This document shows positions 44,145 to 52,036 of a stretch of 64,000 nucleotides of DNA, in pieces. This stretch comes from UBA2991 sp965221735 (GTDB lineage Bacteria; Chloroflexota; Dehalococcoidia; Tepidiformales; Tepidiformaceae), in assembly GCA_965221735.1 (NCBI GenBank), contig OZ244910.1, forward strand, positions 992,001 through 1,056,000, given 5' to 3'. Position 1 is the first letter of the stretch. Each line of letters opens with the position of its first letter. The notes beneath the pieces were generated by a model, which was given only the letters and a program-made list of their open reading frames with translations, was not told where the DNA came from and did not search any database. A program made the position numbers and the translations under genes.

Positions 44145-45821
44145 GTGATCCGGCCCGGCCCCCGCCGCGGTTACGCCGGGGGAGCGGTGCAGCGCTCGGC
44201 CTTCTCCGACGGCCGCCGCCCTTCGCCCCTGCGCTTCGTCGTCCTCGCCGTCATCGCGATCGCCGTCATCGCCGTCGGCGTGCTGATCTGGTTCTTCTTC
44301 GGTCGCTCGCCCGGAGAGTGCACGGATGCCTACTGCGAGGCCACCGCATCCGACATCGACATCCCCGCCGACTTCGACCTGCACAGCAGGATCTTCGAGC
44401 GCAACCCGAACGCCGAACCCCTCCCCGGCGGCTTCGACCTGCAGATCACGATCCCGCTCGAAGTCCCCACCACGGATGGCCGCGGCCTGAGCTTCTACGG
44501 CTACAACGCCGAGAGCCAGATATGGGAGCCGGTCGCCAGCGCCGCCCTCGACGAGGCCGGGGAGCGCGCGACGGGCATCTTCGCCGATCCCCCGCGCTTC
44601 CTCGCAGTGTTCCGGCGGCTGAACGAGGGACGTCAGGTGGTCGCCTACCTGGCGCCGGGCGACACCCTCCACCCCACCGCCGCCCTTCTCGCGACCGTCG
44701 TCCACACGCTCGACTTCACGCCCGCGCCCGATGGCTCCCTCCGGGGCCAGCCCAGCCCCCGGCCCCCGACCACCGCCGTCCACTACCCCGTCATCTCCGC
44801 CTCCACCGAGATCGACGGAACGGTTCCCAGCGTCGACAACATCCTGTCGACCGGGGCCGATCGCACGAACCACGTGCAGCAGATCCTCCAGCGGGTCGCC
44901 GCCCATCGCCTCTCCGGTATCGACATCGCCTACCTGGATCTGCGCGCCGACCACCGCACGTCCTTCACCCTCTTCATCTCCGAGCTGGCCGAAGGGCTGC
45001 ACTCCCAGGGCAAGACCCTCACCCTCACGCTCCCCGCTCCGCTCAGGGGCATCGACCGCATCGACGAGGGGGCGTACGACTGGGCCGCGCTCGGCGAGTC
45101 GGCGGACCTGATCAAGATTGCCCCGGTCCGCGACCAGAGCACGTACCGCCTGCACATGCCCGAGGTGCTGGAGCACGTCACCTCCCTGGTCGACCCCGGC
45201 AAGGTGATCCTCACGATCACGCCCTACGCCTCGGAGAAGTCGGGGGACGGCATCCGCCCCCTCACCCTTGCTGAGGCGATGACCATCGCCAGCAAGCTCG
45301 CCATCCGCAGCGAGAGCCTGGCGGCGGGCGGCGACGTCCAGATCGTCGGCGTCAACATCGACCGCGACGAGGGGCTGAGCGGCCTGCGCTGGCAGGCGGA
45401 AACCGCGACCGTCGCCTTCACCTACAAGCTCAACGGCGGCCGCACCGTCTGGCTCGAGAACTCCTTCAGCGCCGGCTTCAAGCTCGAGTTCGTAAGCGTC
45501 TTCAACCTCGGCGGTCTCGCGGTGGAAGACTCCAGCGACAACGACTTCCTGGGCAACATCTGGACCGCCGTCGAACCGTTCGTGGCCTCCGGACAGCCCG
45601 TGCTCCTGCAGCCCAGCCACTCCCATCTCCTCCCGCAGTGGAAGGTCACGGCCGGCAGCCTGGTAGGCGGTGATCGCGGCCTGGTCACCTGGCAGACCCC
45701 GCTGGAGGCCGGCTCCTACACCGTCACCCTCACCCTCAGCGACGGTGTCGAGCGTTTCGAGAGCCGCATCCTCCTCGCCCTTCCCCCGGCAGAAACCGAA
45801 GAGCCCGAGGAGGCTCCCTGA
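44145..45821 (+). CDS. membrane-anchored GH18-like protein lacking catalytic Glu
   Basis: About 558 residues. Basic N-terminus, one membrane segment at about 30-52 (VVLAVIAIAVIAVGVLIWFF), then an outside region. The middle is a GH18/spore-YaaH-like barrel: SGIDIAYLDLRADHR with ELAEGLHSQGKTLTLTLP and YDWAALGESADLIKIAPV match the family, but the DxxDxDxE motif reads GIDIAYL, so the catalytic Glu is absent. C-terminal part looks like a beta-rich module (SLVGGDRGLVTWQTP). Start uncertain: GTG 44145 has GGTGGGA upstream; TTG 44109 and GTG 44187 are alternatives. RsmD follows directly. Possibly binds cell-wall or surface glycan. Confidence 0.7.
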   Translation: MIRPGPRRGYAGGAVQRSAFSDGRRPSPLRFVVLAVIAIAVIAVGVLIWFFFGRSPGECTDAYCEATASDIDIPADFDLHSRIFERNPNAEPLPGGFDLQITIPLEVPTTDGRGLSFYGYNAESQIWEPVASAALDEAGERATGIFADPPRFLAVFRRLNEGRQVVAYLAPGDTLHPTAALLATVVHTLDFTPAPDGSLRGQPSPRPPTTAVHYPVISASTEIDGTVPSVDNILSTGADRTNHVQQILQRVAAHRLSGIDIAYLDLRADHRTSFTLFISELAEGLHSQGKTLTLTLPAPLRGIDRIDEGAYDWAALGESADLIKIAPVRDQSTYRLHMPEVLEHVTSLVDPGKVILTITPYASEKSGDGIRPLTLAEAMTIASKLAIRSESLAAGGDVQIVGVNIDRDEGLSGLRWQAETATVAFTYKLNGGRTVWLENSFSAGFKLEFVSVFNLGGLAVEDSSDNDFLGNIWTAVEPFVASGQPVLLQPSHSHLLPQWKVTAGSLVGGDRGLVTWQTPLEAGSYTVTLTLSDGVERFESRILLALPPAETEEPEEAP

Positions 45822-46382
45822 GTGCCGCAGACGCGAGTCCGCGTCACCGGCGGCGCCCTGCGCGGCTTCCAGCTGGCCGAGCCGGGCGGCGCCCGCCTGC
45901 GACCCACCAGCGCCCGCGTGCGCGAGGCCATCTTCAACGTGCTCGCCACGCGCATCGAGGATGCCGCCGTGCTTGACCTGTTCGCCGGTACGGGAGCCCT
46001 CGGCATCGAGGCCCTCAGCCGGGGGGCCGCCCGCGCCGTCTTCGTCGAGAACCACCGTTCGTCCGCCCGCGCGATCGTTCAGAGCCTCGCCCGCGCGGAG
46101 ATGGCCGAACGGGGGTCGGTCGTCCGGGGCGCTCTGCCGGGCGCCCTCGATGCCGCCGAGGGGCCCTTCGACCTCATCTTTCTCGACCCGCCCTACGACT
46201 CTGAGCAGGGGCTCCCCACGCTCAGCGCGGTCGGCGCGCTGCTCGCCCCGGGCGGTCTGGTCGTCTATGAGCATCGGAGCCGATACAATCCTCCGGAACG
46301 CCCGCTCGGACTGACACTGTCCGACCGGCGGGTCTACGGCGATACCGCCGTGGCGTTCTTCATGGCGTCGGAGGGTGAATGA
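45822..46382 (+). CDS. rsmD: 16S rRNA (guanine(966)-N2)-methyltransferase
   Basis: 186 residues. Start RVTGGALRGFQL and LRPTSARVREAIFNVL are RsmD hallmarks; SAM motif VLDLFAGTGALGIEALSRGA and catalytic DPPY (FLDPPYDS) are intact. Methylates G966 in 16S rRNA. GTG start immediately after the stop of the GH18-like gene, and ATGA overlap with coaD. The rsmD-coaD pair is conserved in many bacteria, supporting both calls. Confidence 0.95.
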   Translation: MPQTRVRVTGGALRGFQLAEPGGARLRPTSARVREAIFNVLATRIEDAAVLDLFAGTGALGIEALSRGAARAVFVENHRSSARAIVQSLARAEMAERGSVVRGALPGALDAAEGPFDLIFLDPPYDSEQGLPTLSAVGALLAPGGLVVYEHRSRYNPPERPLGLTLSDRRVYGDTAVAFFMASEGE

Positions 46383-46864
46383 AAACCGCGATATTCCCGG
46401 GTGCATTCGATCCCGTCACCAACGGGCACCTCGATCTCGTCAAGCGCATGACCGGCCTTTTCGATCAGGTGATCGTCGCCGTCATCCGCGGACGCGACAA
46501 GAGCGCCATGTTCACCTGCGAGGAGCGCATCGAGCTCTTCCGTGAAGCCGTCAAGGAGCTTCCGAACGTCGAGGTCGAGATGCTCGAGGGCCTCACCGTC
46601 GAGTTCGCCAAGCAGCGCGGCGCGGTCGCGATCGTGCGCGGCATCCGCGGCGGCGGCGACTTTGAGTACGAGTTCGACATGGCCCTCATGAACCGCAAGA
46701 TGGCTCCGTCGATCGAGTCCGTCTACCTGATGACCAACCACGAGTACATCTACGTCAGCGCCAGCCGCGTGCGTGAGGTCTCTCAGCTCGGCTACGACGT
46801 GGACGGCCTGGTTCCGGACCATGTGCGCGCCGCCATTCGCGAGCGGGTTGGCCTCCAGGCCTGA
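46379..46864 (+). CDS. coaD: pantetheine-phosphate adenylyltransferase
   Basis: 161 residues, penultimate step of coenzyme A synthesis (4'-phosphopantetheine + ATP to dephospho-CoA). Has IFPGAFDPVTNGHLDLV with the (T/N)GHxDL nucleotidyltransferase motif, IVRGIRGGGDFEYEF and YVSASRVREV (ISSSxxR-like). Coupled to rsmD by ATGA. A coiled-coil protein gene follows after 15 bases. Confidence 0.97.
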   Translation: MKTAIFPGAFDPVTNGHLDLVKRMTGLFDQVIVAVIRGRDKSAMFTCEERIELFREAVKELPNVEVEMLEGLTVEFAKQRGAVAIVRGIRGGGDFEYEFDMALMNRKMAPSIESVYLMTNHEYIYVSASRVREVSQLGYDVDGLVPDHVRAAIRERVGLQA

Positions 46865-46879
46865 CCGAGGGAGGCCCCT

Positions 46880-47392
46880 GTGGAACTCCTCGATCTCATC
46901 GCCCGTCTTGAGACCCTGGTCGTGGAGGCCCGCCGCCTGCCCGTGGGCGGCAACCTGGTGGTCGAGCGTCGCGCCATCCTCGACCTCGTCGATCAGCTGC
47001 GCCTCGCCGTCCCCGACAACGTCCGCCAGGCCGCCACGGTGCTGGAACAGCGCGAGCAGCTCCTGCGCGACGCCAAGGAGCACGGACAGGCCGTGATCGA
47101 GGAGGCGGAGCGGCAACGCGCCCATCTCGTGAGCGAGACCTCGGTGGTGCAGGAAGCGCAGCAGCGCAGCCAGAACATCATCATGGATGCCGAGGCGCGC
47201 GCCCGGCAGACGGTCGCCGATGCCGACGCCACCGCCGCCGCCCACCTGAGCGAGGCCGCCGAGGCCGCCGCCAGCCAGCTGCAGGACGCCGACCGTTACG
47301 CTGTCAGCGTCATCGAGCGGCTGCAGGATGACATCCGCTCCGTTCTCGAAGCACTCGACCGCAGCAGCGAGAGCCTGCGCGAGTCGCGCTGA
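46880..47392 (+). CDS. coiled-coil protein (DivIVA/AtpF-like)
   Basis: 170 residues, GTG start with GGGAGG. N-terminal helix plus LVVERRAILDLVDQLRLAVPDNVRQA, then continuous Ala/Glu/Gln-rich coiled coil (QREQLLRDAKEHGQAVIEEAERQR onward). This resembles the small DivIVA-like or ATP-synthase-b-like proteins found after coaD in Actinobacteria and Chloroflexota. No membrane segment. May have a role in cell division or cell-wall scaffolding; not proven. Last gene of the rsmD-coaD unit. Confidence 0.8.
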   Translation: MELLDLIARLETLVVEARRLPVGGNLVVERRAILDLVDQLRLAVPDNVRQAATVLEQREQLLRDAKEHGQAVIEEAERQRAHLVSETSVVQEAQQRSQNIIMDAEARARQTVADADATAAAHLSEAAEAAASQLQDADRYAVSVIERLQDDIRSVLEALDRSSESLRESR

Positions 47393-47415
47393 CCGCCTTC
47401 CGTCCCCGCCCCTCC

Positions 47416-47748
47416 CTACGAACCGCCGATCGCTTCGCCCACCGCCTCGTGCGTGATGCTCCCGTGCGAGGCCGCCCACCGCGCCCTCGCATCTCGCAGG
47501 ATGAGGACCTGGGGCGACTCGTGCTTCACGCCCGTGCGCGTCTCGACTGAGCGGGTCAGTTCGCGTCCCTCGGCCACGTCGATCAGTGCGATCTCGCCCT
47601 CCACCAGCGACATCTCGTCATAGGCGCGGCTCGAGATGGGGCACCAGTAGTCGTGCAGGAACAGCACGACGTCGCCCTCGCGGGAGCGCTCGAACAGCGA
47701 GTCGAGCTCGGCCATATCCGTCAGGTTCCGGAAGTCCTTCGCACCCAC
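47416..47748 (-). CDS. monothiol bacilliredoxin-like protein (YtxJ/DUF2847)
   Basis: About 110 residues, thioredoxin fold. Active-site run HDYWCPISSRAYDEM (single Cys in CPIS) and TGVKHESPQVLILRD (cis-Pro strand) fit the YtxJ/BrxC family, which in Firmicutes reduces bacillithiol mixed disulfides. GTG at 47748 chosen for the AGGAGG 7 nt upstream; an ATG at 47769 is the alternative. Presence suggests bacillithiol or a similar thiol in this organism, which would need bshA/B/C genes elsewhere. Confidence 0.8.
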   Translation of the reverse strand: MGAKDFRNLTDMAELDSLFERSREGDVVLFLHDYWCPISSRAYDEMSLVEGEIALIDVAEGRELTRSVETRTGVKHESPQVLILRDARARWAASHGSITHEAVGEAIGGS

Positions 47749-47815
47749 CGGCGACCCTCCTCGCCCCATGCCGGGGCCGCACCCTCACGATAGCAAACGC
47801 GCCGTCTGCCCGTGC

Positions 47816-48235
47816 TCAGGAACGCCGTGCGATCGCGTAGGTCACGCGTCCCGCCGCTGCCAGCTCCCCCGCTTCGTCCCGCACCTCCACGGACACGAAC
47901 ACGGTCGTGCGGCCCGCCCGCAGCACCCGCCCTTCGGCCCGCGCCTCTCCACGCACCGCTCGCAGGTACGAGACGTTCAGGTCGGTCGTCGCGTGACCGG
48001 CCCAGGTCTCGTCCTCCGGATCGCGCAGCGTTGCCACGGCCGACCCCGCGGCCGCGTCGATGAGGGAGGCGATCGCGCCCCCGTGCATCACGTCGGGGCG
48101 GCGCGTCGCGAGCTCCCCGCGCATCGGGATTCGGAGCGTCACGTGACCGCGTTCGGCCTCCACGAGCTCGATGCCCAGCAGCGACCAGTAGGGAATCTGG
48201 TCGGCTGCCACCAGCTCCGCTATCGCTGGGTCCAT
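47816..48235 (-). CDS. PaaI-type hotdog thioesterase
   Basis: 139 residues, single hotdog fold. VMHGGAIASLIDAAAGSAV is the PaaI/4HBT catalytic HGG helix with Asp, followed by TTDLNVSYLRAV and GRVLRAGRTTVFVSVEV. Hydrolyses acyl-CoA or aryl-CoA thioesters, as in phenylacetate-type routes. ATG at 48235 with GGGGGAGGG; the long frame beyond is a shadow of the phosphotriesterase gene, which diverges 58 bases away. Confidence 0.92.
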   Translation of the reverse strand: MDPAIAELVAADQIPYWSLLGIELVEAERGHVTLRIPMRGELATRRPDVMHGGAIASLIDAAAGSAVATLRDPEDETWAGHATTDLNVSYLRAVRGEARAEGRVLRAGRTTVFVSVEVRDEAGELAAAGRVTYAIARRS

Positions 48236-48293
48236 GGGCCCTCCCCCGCCCCGTATACTGCCGCCCGCCAGCGACTCGGTCACGGAGGCAGGC

Positions 48294-49238
48294 ATGGTCA
48301 CCATCCCCACGGCCGCCGGCGCCATCGAGCACACCGACCTGGGCGCCACCCTCATGCACGAGCACGTGTTCATCCGCTCGCCGGGCGTGTACGAAGCCTG
48401 GCCCGAACTCTGGGACCGCGACGCCGAGCTCGCCAACGCCGTGGAGCGCTTTCGCGAGCTGAAGGCCGCCGGCATCGACTCCATCGTCGACCTGACCACC
48501 ATCGACCTCGGCCGCGACGCCGGCATGGTGTCGGAGGTCGCCCGCCAGGTCGACCTCAACATCGTCATGTGCACCGGTGTCTGGCGGCAGCCCCCCAACC
48601 TCTTCAAGCAGATGGACAGCGACGCCATCGCCGACCTCTTCGTGCGCGACATCGAGCAGGGAATCGAGGGCAGCGACGTCCGCGCCGGCGTCATCAAGCT
48701 CGCCACCCAGCCCACCGTCGACGAGGAAAACGAGGTCATGCTGCGGGCGGGCGCCCGCACCCATCGCCGCACCGGCGTTCCCATCAGCACCCACACCGAT
48801 GTCTCCACCGAGTCCGGCCTCGCCCAGCAGGACGTGTTCGAGAGCGAGGGCGTGGACCTCACCCGTGTGGTCATCGGCCACTCCGGCGACAGCGCCGACA
48901 CCGGCTACCTGAGCCGCATCATGGACCGCGGCAGTGTCATCGGCATGGACCGCTTCGGGATCGACCGCACCCTCAACACCGAGGGCCGCGTCGACACGAT
49001 CGTCAGGCTCTGTGAGATGGGATACGCCGAGGGCATGGTCCTCTCGCACGACACCAACTGCTTCATGGACACGATGCCGCGGGCGTCATCCCGGGAGTGG
49101 GCGCCCAACTGGCACTTCCTCCACATCAGCAACGACGTGCTCCCGGCGCTGCGCCAGCGCGGCGTCAGCGAGTCGCAGATCAACGCGATGATGGTGGAGA
49201 ACCCGCGGCGCATCTTCTCCCGCCGCGACGCGTACTAG
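48294..49238 (+). CDS. phosphotriesterase-family hydrolase
   Basis: 314 residues, amidohydrolase-superfamily TIM barrel of the PTE/PLL/PHP type. Metal ligands: HEH in LMHEHVF, bridging Lys in VIKLAT, His in ISTHTD and VIGHSGD, Asp in LSHDTN. Such enzymes are mostly lactonases or esterases, some with phosphotriesterase side activity. ATG 48294 with GGAGG. A TATACT hexamer lies at 48254-48259. Divergent from the PaaI thioesterase. Substrate unknown. Confidence 0.92.
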   Translation: MVTIPTAAGAIEHTDLGATLMHEHVFIRSPGVYEAWPELWDRDAELANAVERFRELKAAGIDSIVDLTTIDLGRDAGMVSEVARQVDLNIVMCTGVWRQPPNLFKQMDSDAIADLFVRDIEQGIEGSDVRAGVIKLATQPTVDEENEVMLRAGARTHRRTGVPISTHTDVSTESGLAQQDVFESEGVDLTRVVIGHSGDSADTGYLSRIMDRGSVIGMDRFGIDRTLNTEGRVDTIVRLCEMGYAEGMVLSHDTNCFMDTMPRASSREWAPNWHFLHISNDVLPALRQRGVSESQINAMMVENPRRIFSRRDAY

Positions 49239-49256
49239 GCGGTCCGTACTCCGGGC

Positions 49257-49550
49257 CTAGAAGTCCAGGTCGCCGCCCATGTCGAGCCCGTCCATGCCGG
49301 ACATGCCGCCCATACCGGGCATGCCTCCACCCATATCGGGCATCCCGCCCATGTCCGGCATACCGGCCAGATCGCCGAGGTCGCCGAAGTCGTCGCCGCC
49401 ACCGCCCACGCCGATGATCGCCGCGCCGAAGATGCGCTGCGCGTTCTTGCCGCATTCCGGGCAGCGAGCGCCCTGGCCGGCCTTCTCGACGGGCCGCTTG
49501 CGGTCGAAGACCTTCCCGCATGAGGAGCAGCGGAATTCGTAGATGGGCAT
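49257..49550 (-). CDS. FmdB-family zinc-ribbon protein with Met/Gly-rich tail
   Basis: 97 residues from ATG 49550 (AAGGA upstream). MPIYEFRCSSCGKVFDRKRP with CPECG gives the four-cysteine FmdB ribbon. After about residue 50 comes a Gly/Asp linker and then a tail of MPDMGG-like repeats ending DLDF. FmdB proteins are putative regulators; the repetitive Met tail is unusual and could bind metal or self-associate. Converges with the phosphotriesterase-like gene, 18 bases apart. Confidence 0.88.
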   Translation of the reverse strand: MPIYEFRCSSCGKVFDRKRPVEKAGQGARCPECGKNAQRIFGAAIIGVGGGGDDFGDLGDLAGMPDMGGMPDMGGGMPGMGGMSGMDGLDMGGDLDF

Positions 49551-49669
49551 GGCGGAGGGTTCCTTTCCAGAGGTACGACGCGAAGTGCCGCCCGATCGTA
49601 GCACTCCCACCCGAGCGGTCGAGGCCGGTGCGGGAGCGTCCCCGACGCGCTAGGATCGACCGTCGCCGG

Positions 49670-49744
49670 GCCCCCGTAGCTCAGCGGATAGAGTGTCGGC
49701 CTCCGGAGCCGAAGGCAGAGGTTCGAGTCCTCTCGGGGGTACCA
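49670..49744 (+). tRNA. tRNA-Arg (anticodon CCG)
   Basis: Cloverleaf: acceptor GCCCCCG/CGGGGGT (one G-U), D-arm GCTC/GAGT, anticodon stem TCGGC/GCCGA with CTCCGGA loop (anticodon CCG), T-arm AGAGG-TTCGAGT-CCTCT, discriminator A and encoded CCA. Confidence 0.96.
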
Positions 49745-49790
49745 GACGCCCTCGCGCTGACCGTGTCGTACCCGCCGGCTGTCAATCCCG

Positions 49791-49796
49791 TAGGAT
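49791..49796 (+). promoter_or_regulatory. -10-like box TAGGAT, leaderless SDR operon
   Basis: TAGGAT exactly 6 nt before the GTG start at 49803; no Shine-Dalgarno. Confidence 0.4.
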
Positions 49797-49802
49797 CCCG
49801 GC

Positions 49803-50585
49803 GTGGGCGTTCTCGACCAGTTCCGGCTTGATGGACACGTGGCCGTCGTCACCGGCGGAGGCCGCGGTATCGGCCGCGGCATCGCCCTGGCATTCGCCGA
49901 GGCCGGCGCCGATGTCGCCGTCGCGGCGCGCCGCACCCATGAGGTCGAGGCCGTGGCCGAAGAGGTCCGGGCGCTCGGGCGGCGGGCTCTCGCCGTGGGG
50001 ATGGACGTGCTCGACTGGCCCGCCAACGACCGCCTCGCCGAGGCAACCGTCGCCGAGCTCGGCAAGCTCACCATCTGGGTCAACAATGCGGGCGGTAATC
50101 TCGACCGCACCCAGCGCAACCTTGTCGATACCCCGGAGGACGTCTGGGACACTCTCGTCGACCTCAACCTGAAGACCGCCTGGTGGGGAGCGAAGGCCGC
50201 CGCCGAGCAGATGAGCGAGGGCGGCAACATCATCAACATCTCCTCGGTTGCCGCCTGGGGCGCCTCCCCCAGCGCCGGCCCCTACGCGGCGACCAAGTCC
50301 GCCATGATCAACATGACCAAGACCCTCGCGATGGAGCTGTCCCCGCAGAAGATCAGGGTCAACTGCATCGCTCCCGGCCTGGTCCCCACGGAGATGTTCT
50401 TCGAGACCATGAAGGTGGACGAGGCCGCGGTCGAGAACATGGGCTCGCAGCTGCCTGCCGGCCGCGCCGGCAAACCCGAGGACATCGGCGCCGCTGCGGT
50501 TTACTTCTGCTCGCCCGCGGCCGAATGGATTACGGGCCAGACGTTGGCCGTCAGTGGCGGGCCGACGGGAACGAGGGAAATGTGA
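49803..50585 (+). CDS. short-chain dehydrogenase/reductase
   Basis: SDR of the FabG-like classical type, 260 residues: VTGGGRGIGRGIA, WVNNAGGNLD, INISSVAAWG, YAATKSAMINM (YxxxK) and PGLVPTEM. NAD(P)-dependent alcohol/ketone oxidoreductase. GTG start with a -10-like TAGGAT 6 nt before it. Its stop region overlaps the start of the next SDR (ATGTGA, 4-base overlap), and the two share VLDQF/ILDLFRLDG and THEVEAVAE openings, a tandem duplication. Could act on successive steps or form a heteromer. Confidence 0.93.
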   Translation: MGVLDQFRLDGHVAVVTGGGRGIGRGIALAFAEAGADVAVAARRTHEVEAVAEEVRALGRRALAVGMDVLDWPANDRLAEATVAELGKLTIWVNNAGGNLDRTQRNLVDTPEDVWDTLVDLNLKTAWWGAKAAAEQMSEGGNIINISSVAAWGASPSAGPYAATKSAMINMTKTLAMELSPQKIRVNCIAPGLVPTEMFFETMKVDEAAVENMGSQLPAGRAGKPEDIGAAAVYFCSPAAEWITGQTLAVSGGPTGTREM

Positions 50586-51346
50586 GCATCCTCGACCTCT
50601 TTCGACTTGATGGGCAGGTGGCCGTGGTCACGGGCTCCGGACGGGGTATCGGCGAAGGCATCGCCGTCGGCCTCGCGGAGGCCGGCGCCGCCGTTGTCCT
50701 GGCCGCGCGCCGGACACACGAGATCGAGGCGGTCGCGGAGAAGATCCGGGACGCGGGCGGCCGGGCGCTGGCGCGGACCACGGACTTCCTGGAAGTGGAC
50801 CAGATCGAGGCGCTCGCCGACGCCACCGTCGCCGAGTTCGGCAAGCTCACCATCTGGGTGAACAACGTCGGTGGCGCCCAGGACCGCACCGCCCGCACGA
50901 TCCTCGGCACCCCCGAGAAGGCCTGGGACAACCAGATCGCCCTCAATCTCAAGTCCGTCTGGGCGGGTGCAAGGGCTGCAAGCCGGGTCATGGGCGAAGA
51001 GGGCGGCGTGATCGTCAACATCTCCTCCGCTGCCGCCACGCAGCCGTCCCCGATGAACGGCCCCTACGCCGCCGCCAAGTTCGGCGTGAACAGCCTGACC
51101 ATGACGCTCGCCAGGGAGCTGGCCCCGAGAGTCCGCGTCGTCGGAGTCTCGCCCGGCCCCATCCCCACGGAAGTGATGATCGAGTACACCGGCATGAGCG
51201 AGGAACAGCTGCGGCAGGGGCTCGGCGCGATGCTGCCTCTCCAGCGCATCGGCGAGCCCGAGGACGTCGCCGCCGCCGTCGTCTACCTCTCCTCCCCCGC
51301 CGCCTCCTGGGTCACGGGCGCGACGCTTTCCGTCACCGGCGGCTAG
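50582..51346 (+). CDS. short-chain dehydrogenase/reductase, tandem paralogue
   Basis: SDR of 254 residues from GTG 50582, which overlaps the stop of the preceding SDR (GTGA). VTGSGRGIGEGIA, WVNNVGGAQD (NNVG instead of NNAG), VNISSAAATQ, YAAAKFGVNSL (YxxxK) and PGPIPTEV are in place. GAGGGAAAT precedes the start. Closely related to its neighbour; the frame upstream of 50582 is a shadow. Followed by a SnoaL-like protein, so the three form one unit. Substrate unknown. Confidence 0.93.
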   Translation: MSILDLFRLDGQVAVVTGSGRGIGEGIAVGLAEAGAAVVLAARRTHEIEAVAEKIRDAGGRALARTTDFLEVDQIEALADATVAEFGKLTIWVNNVGGAQDRTARTILGTPEKAWDNQIALNLKSVWAGARAASRVMGEEGGVIVNISSAAATQPSPMNGPYAAAKFGVNSLTMTLARELAPRVRVVGVSPGPIPTEVMIEYTGMSEEQLRQGLGAMLPLQRIGEPEDVAAAVVYLSSPAASWVTGATLSVTGG

Positions 51347-51400
51347 CCCCCGCCCGACGGCGGTATCCTGAGCAGCACATCTCAAGGGGAGCGATCTGCC

Positions 51401-51856
51401 ATGGGCGTGAAGCCACCAACCCTCGAAGAGCATCTCGAGATCGAAGCCATCAAGCAGCTGCGGGTGCTCTACTCGCAGCTCTTCGACAGCCACCGCACGG
51501 ACGAAATGGCGATGCTCTTCACGGAAGACGCCGTCTGCGAATTCAGCGACGACCTGCCTTACGGGGACTGGGTCGGCCGCGACGAGATCCGGAGGCAGTA
51601 CAAGGAGGTCGCCGGGCACAGCCCCAAGCCCTTCTCGTTCATGCACGCGACGACCAACGGCTGGGTCCAGCTCACGGGCCCGGACAGCGCGACCGGAAGC
51701 TGGTTCCTGCTCGACCTGGGCATGGGCGACAACCCGAATCCCGTCGGTCTCGTCGGCGTTTACAACGACGTCTACAAGAAGGTCGATGGCGAGTGGTTCA
51801 TCCATCGCACGCGCATCGACCACATCTGGACCCAGGGCTCGGCTGGCGGCGGCTAG
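51401..51856 (+). CDS. SnoaL-like (NTF2 fold) protein
   Basis: 151 residues. HLEIEAIKQLRVLYSQLFDSHRTDEM then LFTEDAVCEFSDDLPYGDWVG and WFIHRTRIDHIW mirror the two SnoaL-like proteins at 16665-17581, so this is a third family member. GGGGAG upstream of the ATG. Sits 54 bases after the tandem SDRs, as expected for an isomerase/dehydratase partner acting on the same ring or enone compound. Reaction unknown. Confidence 0.88.
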   Translation: MGVKPPTLEEHLEIEAIKQLRVLYSQLFDSHRTDEMAMLFTEDAVCEFSDDLPYGDWVGRDEIRRQYKEVAGHSPKPFSFMHATTNGWVQLTGPDSATGSWFLLDLGMGDNPNPVGLVGVYNDVYKKVDGEWFIHRTRIDHIWTQGSAGGG

Positions 51857-52036
51857 GCCGTTTCCTGCGGCTGACGGCGAGCGAGAGACTCCCGACCGGG
51901 TCGCTCCCTTTCGTGGCTGGACCCCACAGGCTGCGCGTAGCCAGCCGGTTGGGAAGAATGCTGCCAGCAGCGTTCGCCCGTCGACCTCCGTTCATGTGCT
52001 CCGGCGGACGCACTTCATGAAACGAGTTAGAACGAC

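Noticed and set aside
43881..46406. Very long minus-strand open frame (841 codons) opposite the GH18-like, rsmD and coaD genes
   Set aside because: Antisense shadow of GC-rich genes: low-complexity Gly/Asp/Arg/Val composition, no domain, while the plus strand encodes recognisable families.
48254..48259. TATACT as promoter for the phosphotriesterase-like gene
   Set aside because: Good hexamer but no -35 at a suitable distance and overlap with the divergent thioesterase leader; noted in the gene entry only.
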